Below, piece after piece: positions 16,546-24,201 of a stretch of DNA of 60,008 nucleotides (its first letter is position 1; each line of letters opens with the position of its first letter). The position numbers and the translations under genes were made by a program. The notes under the pieces are model-generated. The model had not been told where the DNA came from. It saw nothing but the letters and a program-made list of their open reading frames with translations, and did no database searches. Source of the DNA: Actinomycetota bacterium (GTDB taxonomy: Bacteria; Actinomycetota; Acidimicrobiia; Acidimicrobiales; Microtrichaceae); the NCBI GenBank assembly GCA_016703525.1, contig JADJBW010000024.1:1-60008 (forward strand), given 5' to 3'.

Positions 16546-16706
16546 CCGACCGCCGGACGGCCGCCCCGAACCCGGCAGGTCACGCGGCCGCGGCATCTGT
16601 CGCAATCCAGGCTCAGGCGTGCATATCCGCACCTGTGGGCCTGAATTGCCCGCGGCCCCCTCCCCACAGCCCCGCTCCCCCGGCAGCTCATTGCCGATCT
16701 CGTCCG

Positions 16707-16712
16707 TAGCAT
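16707..16712 (+). promoter_or_regulatory. -10 box of the small exported protein gene
   Basis: TAGCAT ends 7 nt before GTG at 16720. It overlaps the alternative ATG at 16711, which argues for the GTG as start. Confidence 0.45.
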
Positions 16713-16719
16713 GAACACG

Positions 16720-17064
16720 GTGCATTCCTACGTTCGCGTCAGCTCGGCGGTTGTTCTCCTCGTCGCAGCCGTGGTCGTCGCCGTTCGGGTGGGGCCGGAC
16801 TGGTTCAGGCCGAGTCGCGGGGACGTCGAGGTGGTGTTCGACTCATGCGGACGCGCCTCCGTTCAGTTCGATGGCGAGCCGTGGAACGAAGAGTCCTCGC
16901 AACGGCGTGAGCTCGCCGGGCTTCGAGTGCCGGGGCACTTCCGCGTCCTCGATACGCCGGAACATGATCGAGGGGCCGTGGTCGTTGAGGTTCCGAGCGG
17001 CGAACCACTCCGGATCCACGGACTCGTTCGTAAGGGATTCGTCACGGCGGTCGGCTGCATCTGA
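16720..17064 (+). CDS. Small membrane-anchored or exported protein of unknown function
   Basis: 114 aa. A hydrophobic N-terminal helix (SSAVVLLVAAVVVAVRVG, about residues 8-25) is followed by a soluble beta-rich domain outside the membrane that carries two cysteines (VVFDSCGRASVQF and the C-terminal VTAVGCI) which could form a disulphide. No lipobox is present. The family is not recognised. GTG at 16720 fits the -10 spacing seen elsewhere in the window; an ATG nine bases upstream is the alternative. It is divergent from the coiled-coil/ANTAR genes. Confidence 0.55.
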   Translation: MHSYVRVSSAVVLLVAAVVVAVRVGPDWFRPSRGDVEVVFDSCGRASVQFDGEPWNEESSQRRELAGLRVPGHFRVLDTPEHDRGAVVVEVPSGEPLRIHGLVRKGFVTAVGCI

Positions 17065-17246
17065 CGTTCCCGGGCACACGTCGCAGGCAACAACACCGTG
17101 CGCGGCCACGGCCGCGGAGGACAGCCGTCGCGTTGTGGTGTGCTCGCCTCATCCGAGGCGCCGCGATCGACACGCAGCCCTCTGCGAGCTCGACGAGCGT
17201 CGATCACGTCCCCAGTGTTCTCGGGGTGCTCACCTCACCCACAGCG

Positions 17247-17329
17247 TGCCCGGGGTGGGACTTGAACCCACACGCCCTTTCGGACAGTGGATTTTGAGTC
17301 CACCGCGTCTGCCATTCCGCCACCCGGGC
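17247..17329 (-). tRNA. tRNA-Leu (anticodon CAA)
   Basis: The minus strand folds as a class II tRNA of 83 nt: acceptor GCCCGGG pairs with CCCGGGC, with discriminator A; anticodon stem GTGGA/TCCAC holds loop CTCAAAA with anticodon CAA; a long variable arm follows; and the T arm contains GGTTCAAGTCCC. It reads UUG codons. The CCA end is not encoded. A TAGGCT -10 box lies 8 nt upstream of its 5' end. Confidence 0.95.
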
Positions 17330-17337
17330 CTCGGGGC

Positions 17338-17343
17338 AGCCTA
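17338..17343 (-). promoter_or_regulatory. -10 box of tRNA-Leu
   Basis: TAGGCT on the minus strand ends 8 nt before the mature tRNA 5' end, so the primary transcript would have almost no 5' leader. It shares two bases with the plus-strand -10 box at 17342. Confidence 0.45.
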
Positions 17344-17347
17344 GCGT
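17342..17347 (+). promoter_or_regulatory. -10 box of the 46-aa membrane protein gene
   Basis: TAGCGT ends 7 nt before ATG at 17355. It is the same hexamer as upstream of hisD, bcp and the 42.8-kb hydrolase. Confidence 0.45.
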
Positions 17348-17354
17348 GGCCGCG

Positions 17355-17495
17355 ATGACCGACCGCGCTGCTTCCGGATCATCCGCCACGCTGGCACGTC
17401 TCGCCGTGCTGGTGGCCATCGTGGCACTCGTCGCGGCCCTCCGCGAACGAGCGTTCGCAGCGAATCGCCGAGAGAACCCGACGTCAGTCGGCTGA
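17355..17495 (+). CDS. Predicted 46-aa single-helix membrane protein
   Basis: A short frame not expected from length alone. It reads MTDRAASGSSATLARLAV..., one hydrophobic helix (about residues 13-29), then a basic Arg-rich tail ending PTSVG. Positive charges follow the helix, so the C-terminus is probably cytoplasmic. Support: a TAGCGT box with leaderless spacing, and plausible membrane-protein composition. It is divergent from tRNA-Leu and its last 12 bp overlap the 3' end of bcp. Homologues could not be searched. Confidence 0.45.
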   Translation: MTDRAASGSSATLARLAVLVAIVALVAALRERAFAANRRENPTSVG

Positions 17496-17956
17496 CTCGG
17501 CGAGCGCCGCGAGGAGCTTGGTCGGCGTGTCCTTCGGGCTGATCTTCGGCCACGCGTGGCTGATCGTCCCGTCCTCGTCGATGAGGAACGCAGAGCGGAT
17601 GATGCCCATGTAGGTGCGCCCGTAGTTCTTCTTCTCGCCCCACACGCCGAACGCCTCCGACACGGTGTGCTCGGGATCGGAGAGCAGGGTGAACCCCAGG
17701 CCGTGCTTCTCGTCGAACTTGGCGAGCTTGGCCGGAAGGTCGGGGCTGATGCCGATGATGACGGTTGTCCCGACGTCGCCGGCGATGTCTCGCAGTGCGC
17801 ACGACTGCGTTGTGCAGCCCGGCGTGTCGGCCTTCGGATAGAAGTACACGAGCACCTTCCGGCCGCGGTAGTCGGCCACGTCAACCGTCTCCCGCGCTGG
17901 TCGAGCAGCGCGATCGATGGTGCAGGTGAGCCGGCGAGCGGAGCAGATGGAGCCAT
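17484..17956 (-). CDS. bcp: Thiol peroxidase Bcp (PrxQ-type peroxiredoxin), with one frameshift
   Basis: A cytoplasmic peroxiredoxin that reduces H2O2 and organic peroxides. The body contains VLVYFYPKADTPGCTTQSCALRD with peroxidatic and resolving cysteines five residues apart, the PrxQ pattern, then FTLLSDPEHTVSEAFGVWGEKKNYG and RSAFLIDEDGTI. The N-terminus MAPSAPLAGSPAPSIALLDQRG lies in another frame and joins to ETVDVADYRGRK by a one-base loss at about 17889-17894. ATG at 17956 follows a TAGCGT -10 box by 6 nt. A short-run indel in such a conserved enzyme suggests a sequence error. Confidence 0.88.
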
Positions 17957-17962
17957 GCGCGA

Positions 17963-17968
17963 ACGCTA
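17963..17968 (-). promoter_or_regulatory. -10 box of bcp
   Basis: TAGCGT on the minus strand ends 6 nt before the bcp ATG, in leaderless geometry. It supports 17956 as the true start of the frameshifted gene. Confidence 0.45.
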
Positions 17969-18066
17969 GACCACGTCCCTCGCCGGCGGACGCGTCAGAG
18001 GGCGAGCGCCGAAGCACTCGCCCTCTGACATGTATCGATCGAGTTCGCCGCCTCAGCGGCGATGGA

Positions 18067-18363
18067 TCACTTCGGAGCGGGACGCTCGCCCTTGGCGATC
18101 GCCTTCAGCGTCGCGCCGGCGCTGACCTTCACGGCCTTGGACTTGCCGACCTTCATCGACTCGCCCGTCTGCGGGTTGCGGACGGTGCGAGGACCACGGA
18201 TGACCTGCTCGAACTTGATCCAGCCCGGGATCGTGACCGTGTCCTTGCCCTTCGCCACCGTCTGGGCGACGATGTCCCAGAAGGCGCCGAGCACGGCGTC
18301 GACATCCTTCTTCGGCAGGTCGGTGCGTCGCGCGATCGTCTCGACCAGCTCGGTCTTGTTCAT
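18067..18363 (-). CDS. hup: HU-family histone-like DNA-binding protein
   Basis: 98 aa, standard HU length without the Lys/Ala-rich tail of mycobacterial HupB. It shows MNKTELVETIARRTDLPKKDVDAVLGAFWDIV, then the DNA-clasping arm with GPRTVRNPQTGESMKV, the HU signature around the intercalating Pro. HU bends DNA and compacts the nucleoid. A GGGAGG ribosome site precedes ATG at 18363. An inverted repeat lies 25 bp upstream of the start, and a partial CRP-like half-site lies further up. Confidence 0.95.
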   Translation of the reverse strand: MNKTELVETIARRTDLPKKDVDAVLGAFWDIVAQTVAKGKDTVTIPGWIKFEQVIRGPRTVRNPQTGESMKVGKSKAVKVSAGATLKAIAKGERPAPK

Positions 18364-18387
18364 GTCGTTGACCCTCCCGGGTGCAGT

Positions 18388-18405
18388 AGTTACAACGATG
18401 TAACT
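18388..18405. promoter_or_regulatory. Perfect inverted repeat upstream of HU (AGTTAC-N6-GTAACT)
   Basis: Six-base perfect arms with a 6-bp centre, 25 bp upstream of the HU start in AT-richer DNA. The size and spacing fit a dimeric repressor operator. The regulator is unknown. Confidence 0.5.
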
Positions 18406-18507
18406 CTACCCGCGGCAGACACGGATGTCACACACCACCCCCGAAATTTCGGGGGATTCGGCCGATCTGGGGACGAAGTGCGGCGATCTGCCACCGACTC
18501 GCCGCGC

Positions 18508-19314
18508 TCAGATCGCGTCGATCGCGCGGCGGAATTCTCCGACGAGATCGCCGACCCCTTCGGGTCCGGCACCCTCGACCATTCGGCGTACGACCGCCGA
18601 GCCCACCACGACGCCGTCAGCGACGCGGCACGTCTGTACCGCCTGCTCCGGCGTCGACACGCCCACACCGACGAGCACGGGGCGATCGGTGATCCGTTTG
18701 AGCCGCGTGGCGATCTCGGTGGCTGACGCCGCAAGTGAGGTGCGCTCCCCCGTCACCCCCAGAAGCCCAACGCCGTACACGAACCCGCGGGAGCGATCGC
18801 AGACGCGGCCGAGCCGCTCGTCCGAACCCGTCGGCGCCGCGAGCATGACCGTCTCGATGCCCGCCGCGTCGGCTTCATCGCACCACGGTCCAGCCTCGTC
18901 CAACGGCAGGTCGGGCAGGATCGCCGCAGACACGCCAACCTCGGCCGCAGTCGACGCGAACCGTTCCAGCCCGAACCGGAACACGAGGTTGTAGTACGTC
19001 ATCACCGCGACCGGGACGCCGATGTCGAGGTTGGCGATCTCCGCCAGCACGCCGGGCGGGGTCGCCCCGGCCCGGAGGGCAACCTCCGACGCCTCCTGGA
19101 TCACCGGGCCGTCCATCACCGGATCGGAGAACGGAATCCCCACCTCGACCGCATCGGCCCCTGCAGCGACCGCCGCACGCACCATGTCTTGCCAGCCGGG
19201 GAACCCGCCGGTCAGGTAGATGACCAGGCTGTGTCCGCCGCGATCGCGACGTGCACGGAGCACCCGTTCGAGCTGGCCGACAGCAAGGCGGCGCGGCGGA
19301 GCGGACTCGTTCAT
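18508..19314 (-). CDS. trpA: Tryptophan synthase alpha subunit
   Basis: 268 aa TIM barrel that cleaves indole-3-glycerol phosphate to indole, channelled to TrpB. Visible: VIYLTGGFPGW near the N-terminus, AVEVGIPFSDPVMDGPVIQEAS with the catalytic Glu, and the C-terminal phosphate site PVLVGVGVSTPEQAVQTCRVADGVVVGSAVV. The length is normal. Its ATG overlaps the trpB stop by 4 bp, the typical coupled B-A junction. It is the last gene of the trpC-F-B-A operon. Confidence 0.96.
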   Translation of the reverse strand: MNESAPPRRLAVGQLERVLRARRDRGGHSLVIYLTGGFPGWQDMVRAAVAAGADAVEVGIPFSDPVMDGPVIQEASEVALRAGATPPGVLAEIANLDIGVPVAVMTYYNLVFRFGLERFASTAAEVGVSAAILPDLPLDEAGPWCDEADAAGIETVMLAAPTGSDERLGRVCDRSRGFVYGVGLLGVTGERTSLAASATEIATRLKRITDRPVLVGVGVSTPEQAVQTCRVADGVVVGSAVVRRMVEGAGPEGVGDLVGEFRRAIDAI

Positions 19315-20492
19315 CGAAGGATCTCCATCATCTGAGCCACGTCCTTGTCCCCCCGACCGGACAAGTTGATCACCACGCTGAGCCCCGCAAGCTGTGCGCG
19401 CTCACGGCTCACCCAGGCGATCGCGTGCGCCGACTCGAGCGCCGGAATGATCCCCTCGGTTCGGCTGAGCAACTGGAACGCGTCGACCACCTCGTCATCG
19501 GTCACCGGCGCGTATTCCGCCCGGCCGATGTCGGCGAGGTGGGCATGTTCGGGTCCGACGCCGGGATAGTCCAAGCCGGCGGAGATCGACTGCGCCTCCT
19601 CGACCTGGCCGAACTCGTCCTGCATCAGATACGAGACCATTCCATGCACGACCCCCGGCACCCCTCGACCGACCGCAGCGCCCCCGGCGGGCTCCACACC
19701 GACGAGTCGCGCCGGGGTCTCGGCGAACCCGGCGAAGATCCCGGCGGCGTTGGAGCCACCCCCCACACAAGCGACCACCACGTCGGGCGTACCGGCGACC
19801 CTCGCAGCGAACTGCTCGCGGGCCTCGTCGCCGATCACCCGATGGAACTCCCTCACCATCCACGGATACGGGTGAGGGCCCATCACCGAACCGAGGCAGT
19901 AGTGGCTGCGTTCCACCGTCGCGACCCAGTCGCGCATCGCTTCGTTGACGGCGTCCTTCAGCGTGCGACTGCCCGACGACGCCGGCCGCACCTCGGCACC
20001 CAACAGCCGCATGCGGAACACGTTGAGCTCCTGGCGAGCCATATCGACCTCGCCCATGTAGACGCAGCACTCGAGGCCGAGCAGCGCTGCCGCCGTCGCC
20101 GTCGCGACGCCGTGCTGACCGGCGCCCGTCTCGGCCACGAGCCGGGCCTTCCCCATGCGTTGGGCCAGCAGCGCCTGGCCGAGCACGTTGTTGATCTTGT
20201 GGGAGCCGGTGTGGTTGAGGTCCTCGCGCTTGAGCCAGATGCGACAGCCGAGCTCCGCGGACAGCCGGTCGCATCGCGTGAGCGGCGACGGTCGCCCCGC
20301 GTAGTCGGCGAGCAGTCCGTCGAGCCGGGCACGGTACGACGGGTCGGCCCACGCCTCGATGAACGCCGCCTCCAACTCCTCGCACGCAGGCACCAGCGTC
20401 TCGGGCACGAACCGACCTCCGAACCGGCCGAATCGACCGGTCGCGCCGGGTTCGCCCATCACGGGTCGACCATCAGCTGACATGTGTCCCAT
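19311..20492 (-). CDS. trpB: Tryptophan synthase beta subunit
   Basis: 393 aa PLP enzyme that condenses indole with serine. It contains GRFGGRFVPETL, the PLP lysine in LNHTGSHKINNVLGQALLA, AETGAGQHGVATATAAALLG, and the glycine-rich phosphate loop VACVGGGSNAAGIFAGF. Up to three in-frame ATG codons lie near the start (20492, 20483, 20459); the family usually begins just before the GRFGGRFVPE element, so a start up to 33 nt shorter is possible. It follows trpF by 18 bp and overlaps trpA by 4 bp. Confidence 0.96.
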   Translation of the reverse strand: MGHMSADGRPVMGEPGATGRFGRFGGRFVPETLVPACEELEAAFIEAWADPSYRARLDGLLADYAGRPSPLTRCDRLSAELGCRIWLKREDLNHTGSHKINNVLGQALLAQRMGKARLVAETGAGQHGVATATAAALLGLECCVYMGEVDMARQELNVFRMRLLGAEVRPASSGSRTLKDAVNEAMRDWVATVERSHYCLGSVMGPHPYPWMVREFHRVIGDEAREQFAARVAGTPDVVVACVGGGSNAAGIFAGFAETPARLVGVEPAGGAAVGRGVPGVVHGMVSYLMQDEFGQVEEAQSISAGLDYPGVGPEHAHLADIGRAEYAPVTDDEVVDAFQLLSRTEGIIPALESAHAIAWVSRERAQLAGLSVVINLSGRGDKDVAQMMEILR

Positions 20493-20510
20493 CTCTCTCG
20501 GTGGCGCTCG

Positions 20511-21182
20511 TCAGAGGTCGCCGTACTCGCGCCAGTCGAACGGCTCGGGACCCGAACCCTGTTCGATCGTCACCGTCTCCGGCTCGGCCTCTCGAGCAGC
20601 GCGGATGAACGCCTGCACCAGGCGTGGGTCCTTCTGGCCCGGCGACGACTCGACTCCGGTCGACGTGTCAACACCCCATGGGGCGACACGCCGCACGGCG
20701 TCAGCCACGTTGTCGGGGCGCAGGCCGCCCGCAAGAATGACCCGCCGATTCGGCGGGATGCTGTCGGCGAGCGACCAGTCGAAGACACGACCGCTCCCGG
20801 GTGCCACGCCGTCGAGGAGCATCGCATCCGCCTGGTACTCGTCGAATCGTTCGATCGCGCTCGAACCGGCGGGGAACGCAGCGATCAGCGTGCTGACCTT
20901 GGGTCGAATCCGTGCAGCCATCGCCGGGGTCTCATGGCCGTGCAGCTGCGCGCCACGCAACCCCGCCTCGAGCACCGTGGACACCACGAAGTCGGGGTCG
21001 TGATCGCGGAACACGCCGATCGTCATCACGTCGGGCGGGAGCCGCCGGGCGATGTCTCGCGCCGTGCCGACGGTGACCTGGCGGGTCGACGGGGCGAACA
21101 CGAACCCGATGGCATCCGCGCCGAGCGCGACGGCCATCAGGGCGTCCTCCTCGTTGGTGATCCCGCAGATCTTGACCCACAT
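20511..21182 (-). CDS. trpF: Phosphoribosylanthranilate isomerase
   Basis: 223 aa TIM barrel for the Amadori rearrangement in Trp synthesis. Family signatures are MWVKICGITNEEDALMA (catalytic Cys), GADAIGFVFAPSTRQV, VLEAGLRGAQLHGHET, VAPGSGRVFDWSLA and VILAGGLRPDNVADAVRRVAPWGVDTSTGVESSPGQKD. ATG at 21182 begins exactly at the MWVKICG motif; the frame upstream of it lies in trpC. There are 10 bp to trpC and 18 bp to trpB. Confidence 0.96.
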   Translation of the reverse strand: MWVKICGITNEEDALMAVALGADAIGFVFAPSTRQVTVGTARDIARRLPPDVMTIGVFRDHDPDFVVSTVLEAGLRGAQLHGHETPAMAARIRPKVSTLIAAFPAGSSAIERFDEYQADAMLLDGVAPGSGRVFDWSLADSIPPNRRVILAGGLRPDNVADAVRRVAPWGVDTSTGVESSPGQKDPRLVQAFIRAAREAEPETVTIEQGSGPEPFDWREYGDL

Positions 21183-21192
21183 GGTTCGGAGG

Positions 21193-21990
21193 CTATCGGT
21201 GGGATGGGCGCGGGACGCGGAGGGTTTCCACCGTGGCGCTCCGATCGTGCGACGTGACGACCGCCTCCCCCACCAACACCGCGTCGTAGCCCGCCGCAGC
21301 GAGCGCGACGGCGTCGTCAACGCCTCGAACACCCGACTCCGCTACCCGCACGGAACTCGCCGGAATCGAACTCGCCACGCGCACCGCGCGGGCTTGGTCG
21401 ACCTCGAAGGTCACCAGGTCGCGCTGATTGACGCCGACGAGATCGCCCGTGGTGAACGACAACGCCCGCTCGACCTCGGCCTCGTCGTGGGTCTCGACCA
21501 GGGCGTCGAGGCCGAGATGCGCGGCGAGCGCCGACAGGTCGCGCAGCTCGACGTCGTCCAGCGCCGCGACGATCAGCAGCACCGCGTCGGCACCCATCAG
21601 GCGGGCGTCGCACACGTCGTTCGGCGCGACCGTGAAGTCCTTCCGGATCACGGGCAGCGACACGGCCGACCGAGCGGCACCGAGGTCCTCGGGCGATCCG
21701 CCGAAGTGCTCGCTGTCGGTGAGCACCGACAACGCCGAGGCACCGCCGGCCTGATACCGCGCGGCGACATCGGCAGGATCGAGATCGGCCGCAAGCGCCC
21801 CCTTCGATGGCGACCGGCGCTTGATCTCGGCGATCACCGCAAGCCGCGACGGGTCGCTCGTGAGCGCAGCGCGAAAGCCGCGGGTCGGCGGCAGCGCTCG
21901 GCATTCATCGATCAACACGTCAGTGCTGCGGCTGTCGGCCGCGGCCCGCGCTCGATGGTGTTCGAGGATGCGATCCAGGTAGGTGGCCAT
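21193..21990 (-). CDS. trpC: Indole-3-glycerol phosphate synthase
   Basis: 265 aa. It contains VIAEIKRRSPSKGAL, YQAGGASALSVLTDSEHFGG, VIRKDFTVAPNDVCDARLMGADAVLLIVAAL and LVGVNQRDLVTFEVD, all typical of the family with the catalytic lysines present. The first gene of trpC-F-B-A. ATG at 21990 sits 8 nt after a TACGGT -10 box. trpE is at 31-33 kb in the his operon, while trpD and trpG are not in the window. It is divergent from the two-component system. Confidence 0.96.
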   Translation of the reverse strand: MATYLDRILEHHRARAAADSRSTDVLIDECRALPPTRGFRAALTSDPSRLAVIAEIKRRSPSKGALAADLDPADVAARYQAGGASALSVLTDSEHFGGSPEDLGAARSAVSLPVIRKDFTVAPNDVCDARLMGADAVLLIVAALDDVELRDLSALAAHLGLDALVETHDEAEVERALSFTTGDLVGVNQRDLVTFEVDQARAVRVASSIPASSVRVAESGVRGVDDAVALAAAGYDAVLVGEAVVTSHDRSATVETLRVPRPSHR

Positions 21991-21998
21991 CGACGAAC

Positions 21999-22004
21999 AC
22001 CGTA
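21999..22004 (-). promoter_or_regulatory. -10 box of the trpCFBA operon
   Basis: TACGGT on the minus strand ends 8 nt before the trpC ATG. This leaves no room for a leader-peptide attenuator upstream of trpC. Confidence 0.5.
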
Positions 22005-22046
22005 GGCGGCACCGCCGGAACCAGGCATGATGGACCGGTGATCCGC

Positions 22047-22097
22047 CGAACTGGGCCGAATCACACGCCCGGAGGGTCTGGCATCCGGCCCAGTTCG
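22047..22097. promoter_or_regulatory. 12-bp perfect inverted repeat between trpC and the response-regulator gene
   Basis: CGAACTGGGCCG at 22047-22058 is repeated inverted at 22086-22097 with 27 bp between. In RNA toward the response regulator it would form a hairpin ending about 31 nt before the ATG; as DNA it could be a two-site operator for autoregulation. Its function is not known. Confidence 0.6.
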
Positions 22098-22128
22098 CTG
22101 GGGAGCCGGTTCGCAGGAGGAGATGGTC

Positions 22129-22842
22129 ATGAACCGCGAGACCACCATCGTCGTCATCGAGGACGACCACCACATCGCCGATCTCCTCGACGCCTACCTG
22201 CGTAACGACGGATTCCGGGTGCTGCTGCACGGCGACGGCACGAGCGGCCTCGACCGCATCGCGTCCGACCAACCTGCGTTGGCGATCGTCGACGTGGGTC
22301 TCCCCGGCGCCATCGACGGCTTCGAGGTGTGTCGACGGGTCCGCCAGGATCACCCGAACACGGCGGTCCTCATGCTCACCGCCCGCGACACCGAGGTCGA
22401 CCGCGTGCTCGGCCTGGAACTGGGCGCGGACGACTACGTCACCAAGCCGTTCTCGCCGCGCGAGCTCGTCGCCCGCGTGAAGGCCATCCTGCGGCGAATG
22501 GGTGGGCCCGCGGCGGAGGAACCCGCCGCGATCACGAGGATCGGCCCGATCAGCGTCGACACGGAGCGGCGCGAGGTCACCGTCGACGGCGCGATCGTGC
22601 CGCTCGCGACGCGGGAGTTCGACCTGCTCGCCCACCTGGTCGACCACCACGGCCGGGTCCTGTCGCGACGCCAACTGCTCGACGGAGCATGGGGCGACGA
22701 CTGGATCGGCGACGAGCGCACCGTCGACGTGCACGTCCGCCAACTCCGCCGCAAGCTCGGCGACTCGTTCAACCTCGTGACGATCTGGGGCGTGGGGTAC
22801 CGCCTGGACAGCGCCGAGGTGACGGCCGAAGGATCGCGATGA
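22129..22842 (+). CDS. OmpR/PhoB-family response regulator
   Basis: 237 aa. The receiver domain (1-120) has acidic residues in VIEDDHHIADLL, phospho-acceptor Asp55 in LAIVDVGLPG, Thr in VLMLTARD and Lys in DDYVTKPFSPRELVARVKAI. The winged-helix domain (about 145-232) ends in ERTVDVHVRQLRRKLGDSFNLVTIWGVGYRL. The start is set at the second ATG (22129) because AGGAGG lies 8 nt before it; the ATG at 22123 is too close. Its stop overlaps the histidine kinase start (ATGA). It should act as the DNA-binding output of that kinase. Confidence 0.93.
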   Translation: MNRETTIVVIEDDHHIADLLDAYLRNDGFRVLLHGDGTSGLDRIASDQPALAIVDVGLPGAIDGFEVCRRVRQDHPNTAVLMLTARDTEVDRVLGLELGADDYVTKPFSPRELVARVKAILRRMGGPAAEEPAAITRIGPISVDTERREVTVDGAIVPLATREFDLLAHLVDHHGRVLSRRQLLDGAWGDDWIGDERTVDVHVRQLRRKLGDSFNLVTIWGVGYRLDSAEVTAEGSR

Positions 22843-24185
22843 CCCGGCGCATCACCGTCGCCCTCGTGACGCTCGTGCTCGCGACGATGACGGTCGCGGC
22901 GCTCGGCACCATCGTGCTCACCCGGTCGGCGGAGCGTTCGTCGACGCTGCGGCGCCTCGAGGCCCAGGCGGACTCGGTGGCCGAGATCATCCCGGTGACG
23001 TCGGTCGCCACCGACCCCGCCGACGGCTCACAACGAGCGCGGATCGCCCAACTGCTCCAGCTCACCGGCGTCCACCAGCTCGTCATCGGCCCCAAGGGCA
23101 ACGAACGCGGCAATCTGCCTGCGACCGTGTCGCTCACCGATGCAGACCTCGATCGGCTTGCGGCCGGCACGACGATCGGCCGAGCGACAGCGAAGGTGCT
23201 GTGGGGCGCAGCCGCCCGAACAACGCCGCGAGGAGCGCTCGTGGTGACAGTGCTCACCGCGGACCCTCCCCGCGGGCTGGCCCCCGCGCTGCGGTGGTTC
23301 GCGTGGAGCGCCCTCGCCGCCGTCGCGATCGGGACGGTCAGCGGTTCGCTGCTCGCCCGACGCCTGGCACGCCCGGTGCTCGAGGCCGCGGCGGTGGCCG
23401 GCCGGATCTCCGCGGGTGATCTCAGCGCCCGCGTCGAGGAACCCTCCACGGCCGACGAGCTCGGTCGGCTCGGGCGGGCGCTCAACGACATGGCCGCGCA
23501 GCTCGAGATGTCGAAGGGCCACGAACGCGCCTTTCTCATGTCGGTCTCCCACGACCTCCGAACGCCACTCACGTCGATCCGCGGCTTCGCCGAGGCGCTC
23601 CAGGACGGCGTCGCCGAGCCGACCGCGGCCAGCGCGGTGATCCTCGGCGAATCGCGGCGCCTCGAACGGCTCATCGCCGATCTCCTCGACCTCGCCAAGC
23701 TGGATGCGCGGCAGTTCGGCTTCGAGCTGGCGACGGCCGACCCCGGCGAGGAGACCAGCCGATTCGTGGACCATCTCCGCGTCCTCGCTGCTGCGCGTGA
23801 CCTCAACGTGATCGCCGAGCCGAACCGGGACGCGTCGCCGACGGGTTCGATCGTCGTCGATCGCGACCGGCTCCGGCAGGTGCTGGACAATCTCGCCGCG
23901 AATGCATGCGATTTCGCGTCGACCACCGTGTGGCTTACGTGTCGCACGATCGACGGGAACGCGGTCATCGAGGTCGCCGACGACGGGCCCGGAATCGCCC
24001 CCGGCGATCTCGACTCCGTCTTCGATCGCCTGTACCGGGCCGACGACCAGCCCCGCGACCGAGGCGGTTCCGGGCTCGGCCTCGCGATCGCCCGCGACCT
24101 CACGACAGCGATGGGCGGGCGGATCCAGGTGCGGTCCGAGCGGGGACGCGGCACCATGTTCTCGGTGTCGTTTCCGCTCGCCTGA
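22839..24185 (+). CDS. Sensor histidine kinase with HAMP domain
   Basis: 448 aa inner-membrane kinase. TM1 is at about residues 8-26, with an extracytoplasmic sensor of about 120 residues lacking cysteines, then TM2 at about 152-173. HAMP follows (about 174-226, LARPVLEAAAVAGRISAGDLSARV). HisKA carries phospho-acceptor His238 in SVSHDLRTPLTSIRGF. The ATPase domain shows N box DNLAANACDFA, G1 VADDGPGIAPGD, F box and G2 RGGSGLGLAIARDL. It is coupled to the response regulator by ATGA. The ligand is unknown. It converges with ygfZ, leaving 16 bp between stops. Confidence 0.94.
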   Translation: MTRRITVALVTLVLATMTVAALGTIVLTRSAERSSTLRRLEAQADSVAEIIPVTSVATDPADGSQRARIAQLLQLTGVHQLVIGPKGNERGNLPATVSLTDADLDRLAAGTTIGRATAKVLWGAAARTTPRGALVVTVLTADPPRGLAPALRWFAWSALAAVAIGTVSGSLLARRLARPVLEAAAVAGRISAGDLSARVEEPSTADELGRLGRALNDMAAQLEMSKGHERAFLMSVSHDLRTPLTSIRGFAEALQDGVAEPTAASAVILGESRRLERLIADLLDLAKLDARQFGFELATADPGEETSRFVDHLRVLAAARDLNVIAEPNRDASPTGSIVVDRDRLRQVLDNLAANACDFASTTVWLTCRTIDGNAVIEVADDGPGIAPGDLDSVFDRLYRADDQPRDRGGSGLGLAIARDLTTAMGGRIQVRSERGRGTMFSVSFPLA

Positions 24186-24201
24186 GGCGCCGATCGACCC
24201 C

